A stretch of DNA of 64,000 nucleotides. Source: Acinetobacter towneri DSM 14962 = CIP 107472. GTDB lineage: Bacteria > Pseudomonadota > Gammaproteobacteria > Pseudomonadales > Moraxellaceae. Shown piece after piece: positions 11,190 to 19,683 of this stretch (position 1 is its first letter; each line of letters starts with the position of its first letter). Location: assembly GCF_000368785.1 (NCBI RefSeq), contig NZ_KB849689.1, forward strand, positions 116,741 through 180,740. Reading direction: 5' to 3'. The position numbers and the translations under genes were made by a program. Under the pieces are notes generated by a model. It saw only the letters and a program-made list of their open reading frames with translations. It was not told the origin of the DNA and searched no databases.

Positions 11190-12353
11190 CGCATACAGTT
11201 TCTGAATCAGCACTAATGCCTGTTCAGCGACCTGACTTTTTTTGGTCACATGCAGTTCATGGAATTTACGACGCGCATGCGCCATGCAGCCCACCTCAAT
11301 GACCTGACCTGATTTAAAACGTGCTTTATAACCACTGTAATCATCACAGACTAGATGGCCTTGCCAGCCATTCAGGAACTCTTCAGCATGCTGACCTGAA
11401 CGGCTATCCTGAAAGTCATAGATCACCGCTTGAACTGGATTGTACTGTGTGGTGGCATAGGCCCAGACATAACCTTTCTTCGGTTTTTTCTCATTCTCAC
11501 CCATCCGTATGATGGTGACCGGCGTTTCATTGGCATGGATCACCCGCTGTTGCAACACCACCTGTTTTAAGGCATTAGCCAGAGGTTCCAGTTCCACACC
11601 GCAGCGACCAATCCAGTCAGATAAAGTGGATCTGGACAGATCAATGCCAGCCCGCTGATAGATCAGGCGCTGACGGTACAGCGGCAAATGATCGGCATAC
11701 TTCGATACCAGCACATGGCTGAGCAATTCAGGTGAAGCAATGCCTTTATCAATCACATAGGCGGGCATCGCTTGCTGAGTCAGAGTGTCGCACTGATCAC
11801 AGACCCATTTGCCACGGACATGCTGTTCCTTATAGAACTTTGCCGGTCTGAAATGCAGTTTTTCACTGACATCTTCGCCGATACGACGGAGTTGGCAGCC
11901 ACAAGCACATTGGGTTGATGCAGGTTCATGCTCAATACGGATGGTGTGTAGATGATCTGGCAGTGGTCGACGTTTAGGTTTATTGGTTTTGGCTTTCTGT
12001 GTCGCTGCATTGGTTTTATCTGCATTTAGCCGTTCCAGTTCTAGATCAACCGCGGCAATATCTTCTTCAACCGCTTCATCCCACAGATGGATTTGTTTTG
12101 CAGTGAGATGTTCGTTTTTACTGCCGAATTTGTGCTGTTTAAATAGTGCGAGTTCATGCTCGTATTTTTGATTGAGAATAGAAAGATGTTGAACTTTAGA
12201 ATCTAATTGCTGATTGGTGACTTCAAGATGTTGAACTCTGGCATCTAATTGCTGGTTTGATTGTGCTAGAGACTGATGCTGCATCGCCAACTGTCTGGTG
12301 AATTCCAGCAGTTGTTCATGGGTCAGTTGGCTTAAGTCAGGCAGCGTATTCAT
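11186..12353 (-). pseudogene. tnpC: IS66 tnpC transposase, N-terminal fragment
   Basis: The fragment begins MNTLPDLSQLTHEQLLEFTR, followed by a long coiled coil with repeated QLDxxVQHLxxxNQ units (about residues 30-75). It continues through a zinc-ribbon-like CACGCQLRRIGED and VCDQCD segment and most of the DDE core (IHANETPVTIIR, LVCDDYSGYKARF). It is cut after LYAI by the IS21 insertion, where the frame runs into the IS and stops at 11169. The remainder is at 8763-9220. Confidence 0.9.
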
Positions 12354-12427
12354 GACCGCAGTATGCCTGAGGTCATGAAGAGAATGAAATAGAACGTTTG
12401 GAGGATGGCAGAATGGTCGAGCTTGGT

Positions 12428-12763
12428 TTAGAGCATATTCACCACTTGCTGCAATCCAATTCTCTGCCAGGGCAAACCTTGGATTAATGCCTGTAACTGT
12501 TCTGGGCTGAGGGCCACGGTTTCACCTTGGTGAACTTGAGCCCAGTGAAATTTACCCTGTTCCAAACGCCGGGCACACAGCCAGATGCCCAGTCCATCAT
12601 GTACCAACACTTTCATACGATGACCACGTTTATTACAGAACAGGTAGGCGCAATGCGGTTTGATGTAGCCAAAGGCTCTCACCACCTGAGCCATGACAGT
12701 ATCCATTCCTGCTCGCATATCCATGGGCTGGGTAGAGAGCCAAATTTCATTGATACGGATCAT
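12428..12763 (-). CDS. tnpB: IS66 Orf2 family protein TnpB
   Basis: The 111-residue protein starts MIRINEIWLSTQPMDMRAGM and contains AYLFCNKRGHRMKVLVHDG and FHWAQ, the hallmarks of IS66 TnpB (Orf2). The start is ATG at 12763, overlapping the tnpA stop as ATGA, which points to translational coupling; the frame is open further upstream but only within tnpA. TnpB is needed for IS66 transposition, though its exact role is not settled. Confidence 0.92.
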   Translation of the reverse strand: MIRINEIWLSTQPMDMRAGMDTVMAQVVRAFGYIKPHCAYLFCNKRGHRMKVLVHDGLGIWLCARRLEQGKFHWAQVHQGETVALSPEQLQALIQGLPWQRIGLQQVVNML

Positions 12764-13143
12764 GTTGCCAGTGCCTTGAGTAATTCTGCCAAGGCAGGTA
12801 TTTCTGATGTCTGCCATTTTAGCTGAATATCATTATTCGTATGAGGCACGGTGATACACAACGTGATCCTCTCATCAATAGGTTGGCTGATTGCAGCAGT
12901 GTAAGGCAAAGCAATAAATGCTGGATTCACATGAGTAGGATCCTGCACGGCACCCTCATGATGGCTGAAGATCCTGATCCAACGACTGACAAGGTTGGCA
13001 TTAATACTATGTTGCAGTGCGACCGAAGCGATCGAGGTATTAGGATTTTTGCAGGCATTGACAATACTGAGTTTGAATTCTTTGCTGTATTTTCGGCGTT
13101 TTTTAGCAACAGGAGGTGTTGCTGAATATATATCCATGTTCAT
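12760..13143 (-). CDS. tnpA: IS66 accessory protein TnpA
   Basis: The 127-residue protein has an N-terminal helix-turn-helix of the transposase_8 type (RRKYSKEFKLSIVNACKN, then SIASVALQHSINANLVSRW). It is the first gene of the IS66 set and overlaps tnpB by four bases. The first ATG at 13143 and one at 13137 are both possible starts. Confidence 0.9.
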   Translation of the reverse strand: MNMDIYSATPPVAKKRRKYSKEFKLSIVNACKNPNTSIASVALQHSINANLVSRWIRIFSHHEGAVQDPTHVNPAFIALPYTAAISQPIDERITLCITVPHTNNDIQLKWQTSEIPALAELLKALAT

Positions 13144-13229
13144 GGATTAAGTCCCCACTTGTTTTTAGGTGGGAACTAAATTAAGGCTTATAGGATCGCT
13201 TGGTAAGGCTGTGTTAGCCGGATGCTTAC

Positions 13230-13237
13230 GTTATATC
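13230..13237. repeat. Right 8-bp target-site duplication of the IS66 element
   Basis: GTTATATC follows the right terminus and matches 8726-8733. The tctA frame resumes immediately afterwards with LRKFDFPLAPL. Confidence 0.95.
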
Positions 13238-13459
13238 TTACGTAAGTTTGATTTCCCACTTGCACCTTTAATTCTTTGTTTTGTATTGGGTGAGTTGATG
13301 GAATCGAACTTGCGCCGTGCATTGTCCATTTCTCAAGGTGAACTCAGCATCTTATGGAGCAGTGGTATAAGTATGGGACTTTGGATCATGTCTGCATTGT
13401 TACTCATCCTTCCATTCGTACGTAAGTACTTATTTATCAAAAAACAAAAATCAATCTAA
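13238..13459 (+). pseudogene. tctA: tctA, 3' part
   Basis: This fragment continues TctA with LRKFDFPLAPLILCFVLGEL, ESNLRRALSISQG and a final hydrophobic helix before the stop at 13459. It has no start signal of its own; an in-frame start inside the IS end could only give an 80-90-residue tail. Together with 7453-8733 it restores a 500-residue protein. Confidence 0.9.
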
Positions 13460-13466
13460 TCCAAAC

Positions 13467-13495
13467 ATGATGGTCAACTATGCGTTGACCATCAT
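13467..13495 (+). terminator. Perfect 12-bp stem-loop between tctA and the AbrB-type gene
   Basis: ATGATGGTCAAC (13467-13478), loop TATGC, GTTGACCATCAT (13484-13495). There is no T-tract after it, so it is a weak candidate for intrinsic termination and could instead be a processing or stabilising hairpin. It lies 11 bases before the start of the next gene. Confidence 0.4.
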
Positions 13496-13506
13496 TGGTG
13501 AAGAGT

Positions 13507-14538
13507 ATGAAAAATATAATGTTCAATGCCAAAGGATTGGCAATTGCCTTTGTAGGTGCATGGCTTGCGGTATGGGTAAATCTCCCACTGCCATGGCTGC
13601 TTGGGCCCTTACTGATCACGCTGCTGATCGGAAGTTTTGGTATTTCAAATCCATGTCATCCACGTTGGCGTAAGACAGGGCAGGTCATTATTGGCATGGT
13701 GCTCGGTCTTTATTTTACTCCTGCATTGGTCAATGCCTTGTCTATGTACTGGCTGTTTATTGTATTCGGCATTTTGTGGTCAATGGTGCTGAGCCTCGCA
13801 TTAGCAACCCTTCAATACAAATTCAATCACCTTGACTGGTCGACGGCATGGTTTGCCTCTGCAATTGGCAGTGCTAGTGAAATGATCAACATTGCAGAGA
13901 AGCATCAAGCACAAGTCGATAAAGTCGCCGCTACGCACAGTTTAAGAATTGTGATTTTGGTCGTCTTGGTCCCGATCTTTATGGGGCTGTATTTAGACGT
14001 GACGTGGTCTGTACCGACGTTGGCAGTCACCAATACATCCATTGTGGCTACCGTTTTATTATTTTTACTCGCCATCATTACAGCTAAAGTATTTGATGTG
14101 TTCAATGTACTGAATGCTTGGATTTTAGGTCCGCTATTTTTAATAGGCATGCTGTCTTACTTTGGTGTGATTCAGCATAGCTTTCCGAATTGGTTTATCG
14201 CATTTGGTCAATTGTGTATTGGCTGGTCTTTGGGCAGCAAATTCCCATTTAGCTTTTTAAAAGACAATCAGCGTTTTTTAGTGTTGACCTTGATGTTTAA
14301 TTTTTTGGCTTTGGTGCTGTCCATTTTATTGGTGCTTGCACTGATCCAGTTTGTGTCTGTAGACGAAAAGGTATTGTTACTCGGACTCTCCCCGGGCGGC
14401 ATTGCAGAAATGTCACTGATGGCAAAAGTGTTAGGACTTTCAGTCCCGATTATTGTGGCCTTCCAACTTTCGCGACTCATTTTTGTGATTCTCACCACCC
14501 GTTATTTTTATCGTTTAAGTCAAAGATTATTTTTTTAG
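13507..14538 (+). CDS. AbrB-family (PF05145-type) membrane protein
   Basis: The 343-residue protein is almost wholly hydrophobic, with about ten helices in two similar halves: LPLPWLLGPLLITLLIGSF with RWRKTGQVIIGMVLGLYF in the first, and NAWILGPLFLIGMLSYFG with GQLCIGWSLGSKF in the second. This duplicated pattern (PWLLGP...GQ..IG...G) is that of the AbrB/ammonia-monooxygenase-associated family, whose substrate is unknown. A GTG at 13498 is an alternative start. It follows tctA in the same direction, so a role in carboxylate transport or regulation is possible but only inferred. Confidence 0.75.
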   Translation: MKNIMFNAKGLAIAFVGAWLAVWVNLPLPWLLGPLLITLLIGSFGISNPCHPRWRKTGQVIIGMVLGLYFTPALVNALSMYWLFIVFGILWSMVLSLALATLQYKFNHLDWSTAWFASAIGSASEMINIAEKHQAQVDKVAATHSLRIVILVVLVPIFMGLYLDVTWSVPTLAVTNTSIVATVLLFLLAIITAKVFDVFNVLNAWILGPLFLIGMLSYFGVIQHSFPNWFIAFGQLCIGWSLGSKFPFSFLKDNQRFLVLTLMFNFLALVLSILLVLALIQFVSVDEKVLLLGLSPGGIAEMSLMAKVLGLSVPIIVAFQLSRLIFVILTTRYFYRLSQRLFF

Positions 14539-14569
14539 ATATTGCTTGGATGAAAGCAGTGGAGCAACA

Positions 14570-15460
14570 ATGAATAGCAGTGTTTATGAAAGAATTTCGT
14601 ATGCAGATCGTCTGCATCGGGTCAAACAAGATGGCTTATTTTTAAAATTTATTCAAAACCAAGATAAACTGATTTGTTTTGAAGCCATTAAAAACAACCC
14701 ACGTGCTTTGAAATACGCACACCATCAAAATGAAGAGATGTGCCTACATGCGGTTTCAAACTGCGGCGACCTCATTAAATACGTACATGAAAGAACAGAA
14801 CGTATTTGCTTGGCCGCTTTAAAAAATGAAGGTTTGGCAATTCGTTATATTGATGCACCAACTTTAGACATGTGTATGACCGCAGTCGCACAAAATGGAT
14901 TTGCGCTGAAATATGTACATCAACAAACTGAGCAACTCTGTGTATTGGCGGTAAAAAATAATCCTTATGCCATTCGTTATGTGAAAGATAAAACAGAAGA
15001 CATCTGCTTGATAGCAGTTAAAAATGACGGCAAAACCCTAGCGTATATACATCAACAAACAGAACGGATATGTGAAAAAGCGATTCAGTCACACGCAGAA
15101 GCGATTCGCTATGTCCAACAGCCAAGTCTGGCGATGCTCAAATACGCCATTAAAAAAAGACCGTATGTCATTCAATACATTGACGAAGCAAATAAAGAAT
15201 TATGGAAATATGCGATTCAGCAAAACACGTCAGTGATCAAATTTTTAAAACATGCCAATGAAACGCTTTTGGCTTATGCCATTCAGCTTAACCCGACCTC
15301 AATTAAATATATTCAAGATCCAGCTGATTCATTATGCAAACTTGCCATCTCATTGGATTATGAAGCGATTGCGGTTTTGAAACAACCTAAAGAAAGCTTG
15401 TGCCTATTTGCTTTGTCTAAATCCAAAGATGCGATTCATTTTATTCGAAAAAAATATTAA
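14570..15460 (+). CDS. DUF4116-type tandem-repeat protein
   Basis: The 296-residue protein is built of about eleven consecutive units of about 23 residues with the pattern ExxCxxAVKxxPxAIRYVxxQT, for example EQLCVLAVKNNPYAIRYV and ERICEKAIQSHAEAIRYV. This is the DUF4116 repeat, an all-alpha solenoid with unknown function. There is no signal peptide or membrane segment, so it is probably cytoplasmic. GGAG lies about 7 bases before the ATG at 14570; the in-frame ATG at 14546 lacks such a signal. It starts 31 bases after the AbrB-type gene and may be in the same transcript. Its late repeats lose the Cys and are more diverged. Confidence 0.75.
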   Translation: MNSSVYERISYADRLHRVKQDGLFLKFIQNQDKLICFEAIKNNPRALKYAHHQNEEMCLHAVSNCGDLIKYVHERTERICLAALKNEGLAIRYIDAPTLDMCMTAVAQNGFALKYVHQQTEQLCVLAVKNNPYAIRYVKDKTEDICLIAVKNDGKTLAYIHQQTERICEKAIQSHAEAIRYVQQPSLAMLKYAIKKRPYVIQYIDEANKELWKYAIQQNTSVIKFLKHANETLLAYAIQLNPTSIKYIQDPADSLCKLAISLDYEAIAVLKQPKESLCLFALSKSKDAIHFIRKKY

Positions 15461-15557
15461 AACGACAACATTAGAAATCAATTTATGGACATGTATGGAG
15501 GAGCAATTTAAACACACATTTTTTATGCAATAAGGATATGAATTAAAGAGGAAACAT

Positions 15558-16772
15558 ATGAAAATTAAATTACTGAGCTATGCAGTTTTATGTGCAAGTT
15601 TATATGCGACGGGCACACATGCGGAACAAGTGACGCAAGCAGAAATACAGCAGTTAAAATCAGAAGTAGCCGAGTTAAAAGCACTTTTAAAACAAACAAA
15701 TGCTGTACAACCAGAAAGCCAAGCACCTGTAACTCAACCGTCAACATCGTTTAAAAACTGGCAATCGAAATCAGGGGCAACTGTCAACTTATACGGCTTT
15801 ATCCGTGCCGACATGGCGTATCAATTTGAAGGTGCAAAGGGGATTTTTAATAGCCCGCATACTGTTGCATTAGAGGACGCAGCTGATAAAAGAGCAACTG
15901 AAGACCGTTTTGATAGCACGCTAACCACGACTCGCATTGGTTTGGATTTTAGTACGCCTTTAGATGAAAAGTCACTGAAAGGTAAAATTGAAGTCGATTT
16001 TCGTGGCGGCGAGAATAAGGATACGGTGCGTCTTCGTCATGTTTATTTAAATTATGACCGCTGGCTGATTGGTCAGACGACGTCAACCTTCTTATCAACC
16101 GAGACAGCACCAGAAATGCTGGACTTTAATACCGCTTTAGGCGGTGGGACTACCCGTAATCCGATGGTACGTTACTCTCAGCCGATTAATGCAGAGACCA
16201 TGTATTTCTTAAGTCTGGAAAAAGGCAATGATGAGAATCGTCTGCCGTTACTTGCAGGTAAGGTGAAGTATGACTTTGCCGAAGGAGATGGTTTAATCAC
16301 TGCACGTGGTCTGCTACAGGAAGTACGTCTACGTGATATTGATGATAAAACAGAGTTGGGTTGGGGGGCTGCGTTGGGCCTGCGTTATAAATTTACCCCA
16401 TCCTTATTATTAAATACCAATTACTCACATGTATCCGGAGATAATAAAATATTGTTGGCAACTTCAGATAATCGACGTTATATCCAAGAGGGAAATGAGA
16501 TTGAACTAATTGATTATAATGCATTTCAAGTGGGTACAACCTACCATTTTAATGAAAAGCTGAGAAGTACTTTGGGTTATGGTGCTCTAATTTATGATAA
16601 GAACAATGACACTGCCAATAAAAAGCTACAACAAGGCTGGATAAATATGATGTACAAACCTTATAAACCGCTGACTTTGGGTGTGGAATATGTCTATGGT
16701 AAGCGTAATACTGTTAATGATCGAGAAGGCGAAGATAGCCGTCTAGAAATGATGGCGAAATATGATTTTTAG
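15558..16772 (+). CDS. DcaP-like outer-membrane porin
   Basis: The 404-residue protein has a cleavable signal (to about THA-22), a short N-terminal coiled coil (EIQQLKSEVAELKALLKQ), then NLYGFIRADMAYQFEG and a run of amphipathic beta-strands ending in a terminal Phe (MMAKYDF). This is the arrangement of DcaP-family trimeric porins of Acinetobacter, linked to uptake of dicarboxylates and related acids. Its position near the tricarboxylate locus fits a role in outer-membrane entry of organic acids, which is inference. An AGAGG ribosome site lies about 7 bases upstream. Confidence 0.85.
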   Translation: MKIKLLSYAVLCASLYATGTHAEQVTQAEIQQLKSEVAELKALLKQTNAVQPESQAPVTQPSTSFKNWQSKSGATVNLYGFIRADMAYQFEGAKGIFNSPHTVALEDAADKRATEDRFDSTLTTTRIGLDFSTPLDEKSLKGKIEVDFRGGENKDTVRLRHVYLNYDRWLIGQTTSTFLSTETAPEMLDFNTALGGGTTRNPMVRYSQPINAETMYFLSLEKGNDENRLPLLAGKVKYDFAEGDGLITARGLLQEVRLRDIDDKTELGWGAALGLRYKFTPSLLLNTNYSHVSGDNKILLATSDNRRYIQEGNEIELIDYNAFQVGTTYHFNEKLRSTLGYGALIYDKNNDTANKKLQQGWINMMYKPYKPLTLGVEYVYGKRNTVNDREGEDSRLEMMAKYDF

Positions 16773-16806
16773 ACATTGATATGAACTAAAAGATTAATTA
16801 AATTGA

Positions 16807-16836
16807 ATATGGGCAAGGGCTTTTCCTTGTCCATAT
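16807..16836. terminator. Hairpin between the porin gene and fic (bidirectional terminator candidate)
   Basis: Arms ATATGGGCAAGG (16807-16818) and CCTTGTCCATAT (16825-16836) pair over 12 bases with one G-U. The genes converge on it. A T-rich stretch is lacking, so termination strength is uncertain. Confidence 0.5.
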
Positions 16837-16868
16837 GTCTGATATTATCGTACAAGCTAATTTTTATT

Positions 16869-17600
16869 TTAGAGATCTAGAACAACTTGATAGGGTTTAA
16901 ATCCTTCTATTACTGCGTCCGAAACCAATTGAATAAAAGCTTCAGTCTTTTCATATGCCATCCATTGATCAAGAGCCTCATAGTAAGCCAAACGATTTTC
17001 TACTGTAATCACACAAGGCGGATAGCCTGCTTTTAATAGTTCAAGATTCATCAAAAGACGTGACGTGCGACCATTGCCATCAATGAATGGATGAATGCCA
17101 ACAAAATCAGCATGTACTTTGGCTGCACGTTCAATTGGATGTAGCTTATGTGCTTCACTATTATACCAGTCTACTAATTGAGTCATCTTGTCATTTAATA
17201 ACGTGTAATCAGGCGGGGTAGACGTAGCACCTGATATCAGGACATTTTGCTGACGATAACGTCCAGCATTATCATCATCAATATTCTTTAAGATAAGCTG
17301 ATGGATATTACGAATTTGCCATTCAGAAAAAGGCTCCTCTTTCCGAATGATATCTTCAACGTAGTAAATTGCATTTCTATGGTTGATCGCTTCGAAGTGT
17401 TCTCTTAATGCCTTTCCACCAACAGTAATACCTTCGAGTACTACTTTTGTTTCTAGCAGGGTGAGGGTATTACCTTCAATTGCATTGGAATGATAGGTCC
17501 AGCGGATAATAAGATCTTCTTGTAAATTTTTTACAATTGCAGGAGCAAGAGGACGATGCTGATCTAATTTTTTCTTTAAATCATCAATACTTTCAAACAT
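16869..17600 (-). CDS. Fic-domain protein with N-terminal inhibitory motif
   Basis: Fic enzymes transfer AMP or related groups to target proteins. The 243-residue protein has the complete active-site motif HPFIDGNGR (residues 170-178, catalytic His170) and an upstream (S/T)xxxE(G/N) inhibitory motif, SNAIEG (residues 38-43, Glu42), as in class II Fic proteins that inhibit themselves. The target-docking flap is around 120-130 (LISGATSTPP). No antitoxin gene is adjacent, consistent with built-in inhibition. Targets are unknown. It stands alone on the minus strand with a long AT-rich upstream region. Confidence 0.9.
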   Translation of the reverse strand: MFESIDDLKKKLDQHRPLAPAIVKNLQEDLIIRWTYHSNAIEGNTLTLLETKVVLEGITVGGKALREHFEAINHRNAIYYVEDIIRKEEPFSEWQIRNIHQLILKNIDDDNAGRYRQQNVLISGATSTPPDYTLLNDKMTQLVDWYNSEAHKLHPIERAAKVHADFVGIHPFIDGNGRTSRLLMNLELLKAGYPPCVITVENRLAYYEALDQWMAYEKTEAFIQLVSDAVIEGFKPYQVVLDL

Positions 17601-17662
17601 GCCCTGAACCCTGAATCTTAATTAATTAATGATACATGAAAAACGGAGCATCTAAAAACGTA

Positions 17663-17679
17663 ATGATATAGCGTATCAT
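17663..17679. promoter_or_regulatory. Inverted repeat upstream of fic
   Basis: ATGATA-tagcg-TATCAT is a perfect 6-bp dyad about 63 bases upstream of the fic start codon. It is a possible operator; no regulator is known to me. Confidence 0.3.
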
Positions 17680-17857
17680 AGATGAGAGATTGAATATGAT
17701 AGAATAATGAGATAGATCTAAATCATGGATGTGGGAAATAAAATCATTAGGCATTTGATGTCATACATCTGATTAGAGTTTTTACGGTATTTAATACGGT
17801 AAATAAAATCTTTAAGTATGAAAAGTTAAATACTATCAATAGCCTACTAATGGTTTC

Positions 17858-17878
17858 TGGTGCGCGCTGAGCGCACCA
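17858..17878. repeat. GC-rich perfect hairpin in AT-rich intergenic DNA
   Basis: TGGTGCGC-gctga-GCGCACCA forms an 8-bp perfect stem. It is conspicuous in a strongly AT-rich background. There is no strong T-tract on either side, so it could be a weak terminator or a protein-binding site. Confidence 0.5.
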
Positions 17879-18034
17879 AATTAGTATATAAGCATTGAAC
17901 TGTAATATAAAAAATAGTTGAAAAGTATATAAAAAATTAAGATAAACATTCGATCTTATTTGCCATAGCCTGATCACGTTTTTCAGCATATAAAACTCAC
18001 ATATTTTAAAACTGAAAAATCTGAGGGCAGCTTC

Positions 18035-18232
18035 GTGGGCTATATCGTTAAACTCATTCCAGAAAACTTATATTTTGTTCCGCATGATAATGAAATTGGT
18101 ACCACGGAATTTCGCAGTAAAGCCGTCGCAGAAGGTTTGTTCTACGATTATGCTGAAGCAACAGCAATGGTAAAGCTATACAATAAAGATATGCTGCAAG
18201 ATGTTGATTATGAAATTGAGTTAATTGAATAA
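18035..18232 (+). CDS. Small hypothetical protein (65 residues)
   Basis: The frame starts at GTG 18035 with GAGGG about 7 bases upstream, and encodes GYIVKLIPENLYFVP ... DVDYEIELIE, an acidic protein with no signal peptide or membrane segment. Codon use resembles the neighbouring genes. I do not recognise a family. It stands alone, with an intergenic region on each side. Confidence 0.55.
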   Translation: MGYIVKLIPENLYFVPHDNEIGTTEFRSKAVAEGLFYDYAEATAMVKLYNKDMLQDVDYEIELIE

Positions 18233-18531
18233 TCGTCGACTTCTTATTATTTGAAAGTATCGCCAAGTTATGCAGAAGCTAATCGCAAAGCTGGAGCTTT
18301 TAACCGCATAAAATTATGCCGTAACTGAAAATTAAATCAATTGAAATTTTGCTGTGTGAATGTGTTGAAATGTAGTGGGCTATTGCAGCAAAAAATAAGT
18401 TTCACTATATTAAAACTACAGTAGGTCATTCAATGTAATAGACGCTACGATGCAGTTGGACGGATCAATGACAGCTCGTTGAGTTTGTAACTCTTGTTCA
18501 AACAATAAAATCAGCACTAGCCTTCCAACAT
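18233..18531 (+). other. Unassigned stretch ahead of an orphan terminator; possible small RNA
   Basis: There is no coding frame of note for 300 bases after the 65-residue gene, yet a strong intrinsic terminator follows at 18532-18560. Either the transcript of the small gene has a long 3' end or a separate non-coding RNA ends here. I cannot identify a promoter with confidence. Confidence 0.3.
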
Positions 18532-18560
18532 AAAAAAACTCGCAGCAATGCGAGTTTTTT
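18532..18560. terminator. Strong intrinsic terminator
   Basis: ACTCGC-agcaat-GCGAGT flanked by A7 and T6, so it can work in both directions. Confidence 0.8.
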
Positions 18561-18764
18561 CTGTGCTAGAATGAAAAACAAGCAAATTTACTGTGGTTTT
18601 GTAAGTTGTAAATAAAATTTTAAAAAATATGTGTTTGAATTTATTAGATAATTTAAATTTAGTTTAAAAAAATACTACATTGTCAAACAATCTAACAACT
18701 CACTTTTTTAAAAAATTTATAAGCTATGGTATAAAAAATTTCCGTCAAGAAAAAGGGAACAACA

Positions 18765-18983
18765 ATGACGCAAATCATCGATATTAAAGTTAAAGACCAG
18801 TTTAGCCATATTTACGAAGCAAAAGCATTGCTACGTAATATCCCAGAAACTTCATTGGCAGCGGGTTTGGCACTATTTCACAAAATTGAACACATTATTG
18901 TGGAAGGTGAAGTGATTTTACCAAGCATCGAACTTTTGTTTGAAAGCCGCGAGTCTGATAGTATTTTCCGTGTGTTGGAGTAA
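18765..18983 (+). CDS. Small hypothetical protein (72 residues)
   Basis: The ATG at 18765 is preceded by AAAGGGAAC, a good ribosome site, and an AT-rich TATGGTATAAAA stretch at about 18724 could be its -10. The protein starts MTQIIDIKVKDQFSHIYEAK and is acidic and soluble, with mixed helix and strand. I do not recognise its family. It has its own terminator just downstream, so it is probably a monocistronic gene. Confidence 0.6.
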   Translation: MTQIIDIKVKDQFSHIYEAKALLRNIPETSLAAGLALFHKIEHIIVEGEVILPSIELLFESRESDSIFRVLE

Positions 18984-19010
18984 ATATTTGTGAGACTACT
19001 TTATTTTTAG

Positions 19011-19037
19011 AAAAGCTCATTTCGATGAGCTTTTTTG
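19011..19037 (+). terminator. Intrinsic terminator of the 72-residue gene
   Basis: AAAAGCTCAT-TTCG-ATGAGCTTTTTT: a 10-bp stem closed by a UUCG tetraloop and followed by T residues. Confidence 0.85.
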
Positions 19038-19097
19038 TGCGCAGGATTTTTAAAGCACACGTAAATAAAGTGCTCATTAAGTGTAAAACATATCGCT

Positions 19098-19463
19098 TTA
19101 AACCGTCTGATCTTCTACAAGTTGGATATTTACATCGTATTTATCAAACTCTTGAATAATTTTTTGAATGACCGCTTGCCCAATGTCATCATCGGGTTGA
19201 AAACTCAACTCTTGATTGGTTTGACTATCAAAACATTCAATTTGCAAGATTTGCCAGAGCTGGGCATCTGTACTTTGTTGAATCACTATGCGTCGCGGTT
19301 GTAAATGTGCTGAAATTTGACGCGGCAACACATTGGTAATCGCTAACTGTATTTGGCTTTCCTGATCTTTTGGGCTTAAAAAGGTAATCACCCAATTGCC
19401 AACTTTACTGAGTTGCATTGGATTGTCATAAGCATCAAACGCTAAAAAAAATGCATAATTCAT
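19098..19463 (-). CDS. Hypothetical protein (121 residues)
   Basis: The protein starts MNYAFFLAFDAYDNPMQLSK and has no signal peptide or membrane segment. AGGG is 5 bases upstream of the ATG at 19463; the adjacent ATG at 19466 is possible but too close to it. Alternating charged and hydrophobic residues suggest a small alpha/beta fold. I recognise no family. The upstream frame extension to 19484 is unsupported. Confidence 0.55.
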   Translation of the reverse strand: MNYAFFLAFDAYDNPMQLSKVGNWVITFLSPKDQESQIQLAITNVLPRQISAHLQPRRIVIQQSTDAQLWQILQIECFDSQTNQELSFQPDDDIGQAVIQKIIQEFDKYDVNIQLVEDQTV

Positions 19464-19683
19464 CATAACCCTGTGCCTCAACAATTCTAGAAAATACTAT
19501 ATCGCTGATTTTTATCAGTCGGGGCTATGCCGCTAAAGTCTTAGCTTTTATAGGAATAATGGATCTAAGGTTTATATGTGTTTTTAAGGTGTTGAAAAGT
19601 AATAAAAATAAATTAATCCATATATCCCTGAGCATGGTTTTAATTGTTAAAAAGACTTAAAACTAAGTAAAAAAATCTAAGCT

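Larger units (their letters stand above)
17601..18034. other. Gene-free AT-rich region upstream of fic
   Basis: I see no convincing gene in these 434 bases. The region contains the inverted repeat at 17663-17679, a possible fic operator, and the GC-rich hairpin at 17858-17878. An 80-codon minus-strand frame here has no ribosome site or recognisable sequence and I do not accept it. Confidence 0.6.

Noticed and set aside
14570..15460. DUF4116 protein as a pentapeptide or ankyrin repeat toxin
   Set aside because: The period is about 23 residues and the pattern differs from both; there is no toxin domain or adjacent immunity gene.
17747..17989. 80-codon minus-strand frame upstream of fic
   Set aside because: Low-complexity hydrophobic product, no start signal, and it spans a hairpin; likely chance.
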